Positions 21,901-33,900 of a stretch of DNA of 64,000 nucleotides are shown in pieces. A model generated the notes under the pieces. It was not told the DNA's origin, searched no databases, and saw only the letters and a list, made by a program, of their open reading frames with translations. The first letter of the stretch is position 1; each line of letters opens with the position of its first letter. The stretch is from Hydractinia symbiolongicarpus (Eukaryota > Cnidaria > Hydrozoa > Anthoathecata > Hydractiniidae), in assembly GCF_029227915.1 (NCBI RefSeq), contig NC_079878.1, forward strand, positions 6,200,001-6,264,000, written 5' to 3'. A program made the translations under genes and the position numbers.

Positions 21901-24900
21901 TATCAAGCGAGTCGAAGTAGAGGTCTAAGATCTGATGTTGACAAGCATGCAAGAGAGGCATTAATCACAGCAGATATAAGCCCATATGGCCACCATATGG
22001 GTTTACTGGATAAAAGGTGCCTTATTTTCCAATCGTATCCAAATTACCATACTAGGACTGATCCAGAGTGGTGCCTGTCATTCTGCAAGACAGCTAGAAT
22101 GTTTACTGAAGTCACCACAATAAACATGAGCTAAATATTCATTTAGCTCCATTTCACTACACATGGTTTTATAAGAAACTATTATTAGTATTACTCATTG
22201 TATAATACAAATCTCCTCGTCAACCTTACTGTAGATTTTCAGTATTTACATTTAATTATATGTTGAATTCGTGACAACTAAGTGATCTTTGGTACTGTGT
22301 TTAGGCCTTTCCTCTTTTGCTTATCTTTCCATATACCTGTTATGCTATGATTTCCCTAGTTTAACATGATACATAATTTACAAGTATTCCGCTTTGATAT
22401 ATATTTGATATATTTTTGGAAACATCAAACACTGTCTAAATATGAATATATTTTCAGCATGGCATCATGAATATGAAGTGACATCAGAGTTGTTTAATTC
22501 CGTCAGCGTTTTAATTATGTATATTTTACGTATTTGAAACTTTAAATAGATCATTTACTAATGTTCTTTAAATATTAAGGTGTATGTTTAATTAATAGTA
22601 TCAAATTTATATGCATGCTTATGATATTTTTTCACAATTTTTTTCCGTGTTTTCAGAAACCCTCCACCAACAGTTAAACAACCGAAAAAGTGGAGCCAAG
22701 AATATCTTAATTTCATTGCAAAGTAAGTTTTTATTCTTTTTGTTCTTTAATAAAAACATTTAACTCAGGAAATAGTTGTATGAAAAAATAGGATATTAAC
22801 TTTTTTTTTGATTCTTTTTTTTAGAGCTGTTACAAAAGATTTTGAGGCTAGACCGAATGCTGAAGACTTGTCACATGATATTTTTTTTAAGGAATGCCAT
22901 GATAATGAGACTGAGGTATTTCACTTTTATTTTTCCCCTCGACTTAACGTTCTAATTGTAAATTTTTTTTCAATGTTTTTTTCTTTATTTAACAAAAAAT
23001 TTTTTTTGTTTTTTTTTTAAGTTTTAAACATCCTTCCATTCTCTAGCTATAGAAATTAGGATTGGTTCTTATTTTTTCTCAATTTTCTAGTTACGTAAGG
23101 AGTTGATGTCATTGATACATATTGTCATCAAACAATACGACAGTAGTACAATAAGTGATGTTGGTGCAAGAACGTTAAAAGCAAAGTAAAAAAGTTTTTC
23201 AAATATTTTATTTGTTTTCCTATTGTAATTGTTGCTGCTGTAAAATTGTCAGTGCACAAGTAATAGTTTAAACGCCTTTGGGGATTCCATCCTAACGGCT
23301 AGCTCTTTCCCCGTCTAACTGTAACTATGTTACATTCCTGTCAGAGATACGTATATATTTTGAGATACGTATTAAGTTTGCTGAAGTGGTCATTTGAACA
23401 TGAAACCTTAGATTTACAAGCCGTATGTTCTACCACTACCACTATCTCCGCTAGTCAGTGTAAAATGATCTGTACTGAAATACTAAATGTATCCTTTTTA
23501 TCTTTTTAGACAAAAGAACGCGAAAAAGAATCTAAAAATGCTTGAGGTAGATGATCTGGCAACGTTACCTCGGCTTACAGAGGTATGAAATTTTCATTGT
23601 TTTAGGTTTCTCTATATGTACAAAATACGGAGACTAAAGGTTATATTTATCTGGAAATATCTTGAAATGGTGTTGTATTTACACGTGTGTTTATTACAGG
23701 ATACAATCCTCACATATTTGAGTGAAAGATACATGGCTGATCAAATTTACACATACATTGGTGAAATTTTGATTGCTATCAATCCATTCAAGGAGTTAAA
23801 GATATATGGTGATGGTGCATCGTTGTTGTATCAAGACACACAGAAAGAAAGTTTACCACCGCATATTTACATGGTGGCATGTTCATCGTATCAAGCAATG
23901 ATACACAAACAACATGACCAAGTAATAGTTTATTTCTGTTCGCCTGTTCAGCATTGGTAATTTTTTGGTAGCATGCAGTCCTACTACTAAGTTGTTTGTA
24001 TTTTGTAATGAAAAAATAATTCAAATAAAAAGTTAGGATGGTGTTCATAAAATATGCAGTCAAAAAGTTCAGTTTATTTTTAACAAGTACCACCTCTATT
24101 AAGTGCCTTTTTGTAAAATGTGGCCAACTTAAAAGGTGAAAATCTTAAAAAGAGACCTGTTCAACTATTCCCTTAATATATGTTTCTTCTGAAAAAGGTG
24201 TTTGCTAAATAGTTATATATTAGATATATCAGACACAAAATAAGAAATTAAAATAAATTTTAAGGTTAAGTAATATTTTAGATAGACATTTCTAAGTAAT
24301 TCTTTAGGTATTTTTTTTGTTCTTTGAGATCTTCTTTTAAGAGGTTAAGAATTAAAAAATTGTGTTTTCCTCTCTTTAGTGTTGTGTTATTAGTGGAGAA
24401 AGTGGTAGTGGCAAAACTGTGTCAGCGAACTTTTTAGTGCATCAGTTTGCTTCTATTGGGAAATCAAATGGCTCAAGAATGATAAATAAAAGCCTTGTGG
24501 AAAAAATCCTGCAAGTAAGTTGTCGTCACATACAGAAGCATCTTCTTTTTAAACTTTATGTTGTTTTTAAACCACCATATGCTTTCAAGTCAGTTAATTC
24601 AAATCAATCAATCAATTCTGTTATTTTTAGGTGAATCCGTTACTTGAAGCATTTGGTAATGCACAAACAGTCATCAATCCAAATTCATCCAGATTTGGAA
24701 AGTTCTTAGAATTACATTTCACTCATGCAGGAGCCTTAGTTGGAGCAAAGTTGTCAGAATATTTGTTGGAAAAATCAAGAGTAGTATCGCAGCCTCGTGG
24801 AGAAAGAAATTTTCATGTTCTATACTATATGATAGCTGGTTTAGATTTTCATAAAAAACTGGAAGAATTTGAACTGAATACGAGCAGCACGCATAGGTTC

Positions 24901-27900
24901 ATACACAAGACACTTGATTTAGTTTTTTTAATTTGACTAAATAATAGAACAAAATTGAGTAAAATGTCACAGAGAAATCCTTTTTTAAAATTTGAGTAAT
25001 TAGAACACAAAATTTCGTTTCTATATATTAGTCTAAATTTAGTCTAAAATAAATTTTTCAGAGTTTTAAATTTAACTTGTACGACTTACAATGGACCATT
25101 AACCTAGGCGTCTTTCTACTTCAGGTATCTAAATACCGATGAATTATCCTTGGCTGAAGTGGCATGTACTTCAGAGATGCAGGTCAATTTTACTCTTGTG
25201 CAACAAGGTTTTGAAGTTCTTGGTTTCTTAAAAGAGGTTGGTTTACGTGTTATCTTCATAAAGTCATCCACACACTGTTTATATGTTTTTGTTTTTGTAT
25301 TGAATAAAATAAAATCGTTATGCAGGAAATACAAAGCCTTTATTGTTTGTTGGCTGCTGTTATCCATCTTGGGGATATTGATTTTATGGTTGATGACATA
25401 TCAGCACACGAAGGAGAGAAAGCAAAAGTGGTTAACATTCATACTCTCGAAATTGGTAAGAATATATTACTTTTGATTGGTTATTATTTTAGATGTGAAC
25501 TCGCATGTTTTTTCTATTTTTTCTGTTTTTTTTTTTCTTTAATTGTGACCGATACTCTTCTTGATATTGTTTGTCACTAACAGTAGAACTGAAGACAATG
25601 AACTATCTATAGTAATATTTATGTTTAGTTGCGTCATTGCTTTGCATAAACAAGAATGACATCAACGAAGCATTATGTACTAACAGTTATGTAACTCGAG
25701 GTATGACTTTTTGTATGTGTGAATTAACGATCAGCATAAAAAAGTTCGATGACAAAAAGAAGACCATTTTTTGATCTGTTTTTAGGCGAAACCATTACAA
25801 GAAATAATAATGTTGAGCAAGCCATGGATTGTCGTGATGCTATGGCAAAGGTAAAGTTTATAAATGGCTGCCATAACTGTTTTCCGTTTATAATGGAAAT
25901 ATAAATTTAGTTTTAATGAATTTACCAGGACTCAGTAATTGAAAATCTTTTAGACAAATCTTTTAGGCATGATTATACAGTGGTGAGATTAGAATTACAA
26001 TACAGCTTGAAAACTATCTTATATATTACAAAATTATAACTTTGTCTCTTTCTGATAATATTTGTGTTGCTAAAAATATGAAGTATAAGATCACTCGTCT
26101 CACTCATCATGTGCATCTAACTACTTACCTTTAATGCCTAATTTTTTCTGTAGGCTTTATATGGACGATTATTCAGTTGGATTGTGAAGAAAATTAATAC
26201 TCTACTCAGAGCTGAGGACAAAACTCAGTATGAATTTAAGTTGATCTGCAAGCTTCATTAACTTCTTTGTTTTGTTGCATTTAATTGGTTTATTTTTTTG
26301 TTCTTCTTTGTTTGCAATATTCGCTTTAGTCTAATGCTAGAAGTGTGTCAAAATGATATGCGTGAAGATGGTATTGCTCATGGGTTTTTTTTGTTTGATC
26401 TGTACTCTCATTGTATTACCTTTAGAACATTACATAAAAAGATTGGCTTATTAGATATCTTCGGCTTTGAAAATTTCGCACAAAATTCATTCGAGCAGCT
26501 GTGTATCAACATAGCTAACGAACAACTTCAATTTTATTTTAACGAACATGTGTTTGTTTGGGAATATGAAGAGTATGCGATAGAGGAGATCAAATGTGGT
26601 GCAAGCATCGAATTTAGAAACAATAAGGATATTTTGGATTTGTTTCTGCAAGTAAGTTTAGCTATTTTGGTACATGCCTTCAACCAAAAATACGGACCAA
26701 TTTCAATATAAACTGAAATAGGTCAGGCTTAATTGCTTTTAAACAGAAGAAGTTTATTTGCGTTTAATTGCATGCATTTAGTTATAGCGCAAAAAGCTCG
26801 CGAGTGTTTTTGGAGACAAAATTACACAATTTTTTCTTTCCACATTAGTGGATAACAAAAATAAAGCTGGAAAGTCTTGTTACTTTTTACTGTGGAATTC
26901 AAACTTTCAATGTGTCAATATAATAGACAGTATGGTCTGGGGTATTCAATCTGATCTTTTATTTTTTTAATTAGAAACCTGTTGGTATTTTGGCATTGCT
27001 TGATGAAGAAAGTCGATTTCCTAAAGCCTCTGATCTTACATTAGTTGGTAAGAAGTTGTTTCGTTGTTGTTATGCGAAATCAAGGTTTTAAACAAGCTAA
27101 CCATATTTTAGTGCACATGCAAATCGTATACTTTCCTGTTTAGAAAAATTTCAAGACAATATACTATCAGAATACATGAAAACATCCAAAGAAACCAACA
27201 CATATTTCTCTGTAACACATTATGCTGGCAAGGTTTGTTTCAACACTTATTTTTCTCTTTTTTCTTTCGCTTTTTTTTTTGACTCGATAATCAAACCTGC
27301 TATTAAGACCACCTATGTGAACAGCTACTTATCATAGACAATCACATTTGAGTTTCCCTCCCCTAATCTGTTTTTGGGTCATTTGCTAATCTATAACACA
27401 ACTACCTGCCTAACCCAACCACCAACAAGATAAAAGACGGCCACCTGCCTTAAACGACCCTTTTTTTAGTCCACAGGGTGGTCGTCTTGTTTGGCTGTAT
27501 TGCTTAAGTCTATATATTTTTTTTCTTTACAAGCTTGAGCCTCAAGCCTCATCTTACTGCTTAAAAGATCTTACTTTAACTATATTACTTTTACAGTTTA
27601 ATTTTTTTACCATTGATTTCTTTAATTTTTTTGCAGGTGACGTATGATGCCACTGGCTTTCTAGAAAAAAACAGAGACACACTATCAACAGATATCATGC
27701 ATGTACTGCATCAAAGTAGTAAGCATACAGACACATTATTTTCTTTCGTCACGAAATCAGTTAAAGCAAAAATTGTTAAAAATTTCTGATTGCTAAATTT
27801 TTCGTTTAAGGTGCAATCGAAAGTTTTAAGGCATTAAGTATAAAATTTCTATTACTACCATGGTATTTTTTCTAAATTATATTCTCTTTCTTAGCTGACA

Positions 27901-30900
27901 AGACAGTTTCGTCATTATTTCAAGATGTACCAGGTAAGTGTTCGATTTGTGATTGTAGATTCAAAATATATCAACTCTGTTACAAGTAATTATTTTTCCT
28001 AATATACTTGTTTACTGCAAGTTTCTCGTTGGAAGTGAAACATAGTTCACGTTGTCTGTTTCTCACAAAAAACATTGCAACTTGTTGTAACTAGCTATAA
28101 AATTTTATTTTATGGTTTTTGACTCTAGGATCCAATAGTCCGTTAGCAAGAGGTGGGAACAACCCGGTAAGATTGTGGTTTGTGATAAAATATTTTTTAA
28201 TATTGTTGTTAATAGTGGCTTAAAGAAGTATGTTTTTACCTTCTCATCAATATTTTATATTTTTTAGGGTGATTCAAAATTTTCTTCTATTGCTACAAAT
28301 CGTTTCCAGCAAACTGTGTCAACTCATTTTCGGGTATCTAAATTTGTTTGTTTGTTTTTGTTTATCTTGTTAGTTTAATTTGGTTGTTTTTGTCTACTGA
28401 GTAAATTTAAAATCTAAAACACTTGATCTACTTGCTTCCATTCCAACTTATGGTAACATCATTTTTTTTTATCTTTTAGCAATCTTTGAGATCACTTCTT
28501 TCAAAAGTAATCAAATCTGATCCACATTTTGTGAGGTGTTTACGACCAAATATTCAAAACAGTCCAAACATGCTCGACCAAGATAAAGTATTGGAACAAT
28601 TGAGGAATACTGGAGTTCTGGAAACAACAAAAATCAGAAGACAGGTAAGTGGATTTCTTTAAATGGCTCCATGAATATCCATATCGTATTCTTTCTTTTG
28701 TTCGATTTGTAAATTAACATGCCCTGTGCTTAATTCTTTAGGGCTTTTCTGAGAGAATTCCATTCAGAGATTTTGTGAAAAGGTTTGTAGCATTTTGAGT
28801 CAAGATTTTATTTGTTTTAAGGCGTGTTTCTTATCATAAATATTAACTATTGTTTTGCACTTTTGTTTAATTCTTTCGTATAAAGTTTCTTCTAGTTTTG
28901 CGAATTTAACGGCTTTTAGGAATTTCGAACCCACAGAGTTAAAATCGTGTGAACTGATGTTCTCATTATTCCCGTATGTTTGTTCCGTATTTTCTGTACG
29001 TCGAAAAATACGTAGCTCACTTACCATGGAAAACAAAAGTAAAAATGTTGCTCATCTATGGTGACATATACTTCCATAAAAAAAACATAAGATTTCCAAT
29101 CGTGAAATTAAATTTTCACGACAATTAACTAATTTTTCTAATTGCAAAATTAAATTTTAGAGATAAAAACTGTTTTGGCCTGTCGTGAAATTAAATACCC
29201 ACAAAAATAAATTGATTTTGGTAATTCTAACAGACGAAATTGTTTCCTTAATCTTCCTGATATAAAAACGGATCCTTTATTTGTATAATTGAAATCGGTT
29301 TTCTACCGTACACAAGTTTTTTATGACAAGCGAAGAGCAAGATAAAGAATTGAAAACATTTTATTGTTTATTTTTTTAACAGATACAAGTTTCTCTTGCA
29401 TGAAGAAACTACGAACGTTCCATACACAGCTGAAACATGCGCAAAATTGCTAAGGATAGCAGATATTGACGAAGATGAAACATGGGCTATGGGAAAAACA
29501 AAGGTACACAGCATGTATGATTTTATCACACATTTTTAGGTTGTCGTCAGTTTTGATTGACTTGGATTGTTTTTTAGGTATTTTTGAAATATTGGCATGC
29601 TGAACGACTGTCGAAGTGTTTTGAGAAATATCGTGGAAAAATACTTCAATGCCAAAGGGGTAATGTTTCTCTATCATTTTCCAAGTTTAGCGTTTCCTGC
29701 TGTATTCGCATACTAATATTTTTTAAATAATACTTTGCGTTTATGAATGATTTTTGGTATCAGCCCTTCAGTAAAAAGGATACTTTCAATCCAATCGTAT
29801 ATATTCCCATCTATCGTATATAATCGCATCTATCGTATATATAATTTTTAGCGTTTAAGACACCGGCGTTTTTCTAAATCTCTATAACACTTAAGAATTT
29901 TTGATTGGCTGTTGAAATAAAAGAAGATGTCCGCTGTATATGTTTTGGAATCTCATACAATGTAGGCGCTGCAGCCCAAAAGTAATTTCAGTGTGCATGC
30001 TCAGATATTAAGCGCTAGAAGATCCAGCCGTAGTTGCATGATAAAAAGACACAGGCACAAAGATTTGTTACGTTCGCTTGGAAAAACTACTTTAATTCAA
30101 ACGGATTAAAGGTATAGATAAGACAAGAATTGCTTCGAATAAGAACTAATTTGCGCATCACTAACAGCCTGACAGTGAGCAGGATTCGATCCGCGGTACC
30201 CAGAACTGGAAGGCATAGACAAACCCACTACACTACGTGCGGTAATATGTTAGTGATGAACTCAGATAGTTTATCCGGATGGTGTGTATGTATAGGTGAA
30301 TTTTTATCATGGCACATCCGTATTTCATTCTCAACAGACATGACAGGCGAATTTATTAGGTGTAAATCATGCTGAAGAACTGTTTTAAATGTCCCTTGTC
30401 CCCTAACAAATGTGTTTTATTTATAATTAGCAATCAGACTTTGGTTGATGAAAAAGAAAATTAAGAAGTACAGCATGTTTAGATATTACTGTGCCAGCAA
30501 AATACGAGCACGTGAGTAATGACGTCATGTTATATTTTTACGATAAAAAAATGACTAAAAATTGTCATTTTTTGGACTTAAAGTTAATTCGCAGTTGTTA
30601 TTCTAGCTTCATAAATTCCACTAAAATGTGTTTGATTTTTTAGAATGGTTATGTTACTTTCATCGAAAACGCTACCTGCAGCTGCGAGATGAGCAAAGAA
30701 GAATGAAAACTGAAATTACTGGAGGTGATATATTTTTTTCTTTACGTAATTACTTTGCTCATTTTCACTCACATCTTATAACCATATGTTCGTTTGTTCT
30801 TTTAGAAATGCCAGATGGTGCAAGTAAGTCCTAATAAAATACTTTTCATATTTCTTTATTTATCTTAAATGCATCTATATACATTTAAATACATATTCGA

Positions 30901-33900
30901 ATAGCTAGTCCAAGATATTAGCTTAAAGTTAGGAAGAAACAGTGAATCCTTATTAAGAAGAATGCTTGAAAGAAGGAGTCGCTTGTAACTTTCATTGTCA
31001 CAAAAAATTGGAAGATTTTTGTATAATTTTTTGAGGATTTGCTGTATGCGTCAAAGTGTAGATGCAGTCTTTAAGATATCTTGTTGTTTACAGCGTATAT
31101 AATATCTAAAATACTTCTTCTTACCAGCCTTTGAGTTGTATGGAGTATTTTCAATGTTTAATACATCTATAATGCTATTGGTATGTTCTTGGGGACTGTT
31201 GATAATGTCGTATTTCCACATACAAAACACAAATACATCGACTTTTAAATCTAACTGCAATATTTTTACTTATATCAGCTGCAGCATACATCGTTAAGTC
31301 GGTAGAACAAAGAAAGACGAAAGGTAAAAAAAGAAATGATCCGCCATATACAATTTGGCTTAATAAATTCCAAGTCACTATGCCGTTTTGTCATGATTCG
31401 TTCATGTATAACAAAGCAAGTTCACTACCTAACGCAAACACACATAGTAAACCTTCCGCCAACTATAAACTGTAATTTTTTTCACTTCAATCTTCCTGTC
31501 TTAATAGCCAAGGAGATATCCAAGAAAAAGAAAACAAAACCTGCAGACACGAATCCAGCTGCAGAAAAAAGATCGAGTAAACAGTCTTATGAACCGGATG
31601 AGATTTTCTCAGTTCGAAGGCCTGGTAAGATCGCAGTGTAACCTTACACATGCATACGCACCAGTGTCACATATTTCAACATCTAACTATCCTCAAGATA
31701 TATAAATTCGTTATTACGCATTGTCAAATTTTAAAGTTTGGGAAACGCATTTGGTGAGGCTTCAATAAATTATTCAGATTTATATAAGTCACTTTATAAT
31801 ATAAAAAGCAGCTTTTAGCTTTCGAATAAAAGTGGTTATCGGGATTGAAAATATTCTCTCTTTGTGTTTACCAATCAGATATTTCAATCCAACTGAAGCT
31901 ACTAATAACAAATCTAAAGTCATTCACACATATTCATCACATACACATTTTTAATGAGTTGCCCTGTTTCTATAGAAGAAAAAAATCAAAAACAGAAGAA
32001 AAAAACAAAAGTTGCAGCTGAAGTAAAAGAAGAAGAGTTATCGGAGAGTACGAGCAGTACAAGTATGTATATATATATAACAAGAACACGAATTATGCAA
32101 GCAAAGCAGATAACACATGTACAACAATATCCACATACAGAACACACTCATTATATATCTCGCCACAATATTATTTATGCGATATATACTTGATGAACAT
32201 TGAGCGCATATAACCGTACGATACATATGTACAATTTATTTTAAGAAGTTTAATTTTTATGCTGTTATTTACTGTCTGTAGTGGCACATGCATCTATATT
32301 CAAAGCAGTATCACAAACCATACCAAATATCACTAAAATCCACCCTTAAAGCAAAGTGTGATTATTAAAAGGGGATTTGGCATCTAGCTATAACCGAACA
32401 TATTGAAAGACTTATTTAAAGTTGCTTTCTACAGATAGTCAAAGTTACAGTGTTTGTTTGAGAATATTTTAATTCAGTAGTTGGGTCGATTTACATGTTT
32501 GTAACTAGATTTTCGCAGCATGTAGTTTAGGAGCGTGTAATTTAGCATGTTTCAGCCGTGTTGTTCCTACAGACCATGTTGTTAGTAAATCTTAATTAAA
32601 TCCGAAATCCAACGAACAGCTTGAAAATATTTTTGCCTATATTTCCAACCGTTTTTTAGGTGAGTGAACTTAATTCATTTTAGTCGCTAAACCAGTCATT
32701 CGTGGCGAGTATAATATTCCACAGAACAGAGCAATAATACTACAAGTTCATTGGTTCTAAAGATTCCTGCCATCGACCAATTGAAAAGAAATTTTCTCAT
32801 TCCTGCAGAAATTCTATTAGCGTAATAATTTCCTTGGAAACTTAACAGTTAACTAAGCTTGTTGATTATGGTATACTTTAAGTATAGTGATAGATAGTAT
32901 ATTTCGTGTTTTGAATTTTCAAATTTGGAAAGGCGCTTAATAGAAAAGCAAAAACACATGTCATAAGTTCTTACTGTATCTTTAGCTTTACGACAGTATT
33001 ATCGTAACATGAAACGCGAAAAAATTGGTTACAATGATTACGACGACTTTTACGAGAGCGAGAGTGGGACACCAGTTACTCTTAAAAGAAAGATTGGTAA
33101 GTCACGTGTCTGTTGTGTCCAATGTGATTTTTAACTGCTAATCAGATATTTGCCTCAATGTGTGCCTGTCTGCATGATTAGGCTTCTTTTTCGTAGCTGC
33201 TTCCTTGAATGATATATAAATTTTATAGAAATCTATAGTCTTTGTGGATATGTATAAGTTTTATTTTATAAAATTGCTTTTAGAACTCAACTGCGGTCCA
33301 CCATTTTTATTGTGTGGGAAGATCTTATATACCTGTGTATATATATATATTTTTAGGCGATTCGAGTATTGACGTTAATCGGGATGTAGAAATGATGAAG
33401 GCAAGCGATCCGGAAGGTCAAGCTGCTCTGGAAGAAACAAGAGCAATTATTCTTCTCTCACAAGTAAGACTGTTCTTTCTCTTTGTCGTGCATCACAAAA
33501 TAGATGAAATATTTTAAATGCTTGACTTTGATAAATTGTGAAGGTTTTTGATACCATGGTCACCTCTGTTTAGATCTGACTGTGATTAGTCATGCGTTGA
33601 CAACTAATACAAAAATCCGTAAACATAAATCCTAAATCTGAAATCCGAAAGTAACAATCGGATATTTAGAAAAAATAACATTTTTTGAATTTTGTCACTA
33701 AATTTTAACCTCTTAACAAACTTTTGTTTAAGACGGAAAACAATCTCAGTATCGTTCCTGATCTCAAATAAAATTCGTCTCTTTTCAATCTAGATTGATT
33801 TAGCTTCGAAGGAGGCGTTTGAAATGCTTAACAGAACAGCGTACCCGGTATGTAAAACGTTGAACTATTTTTAAAACGATTATTCACCAGATACATAACA

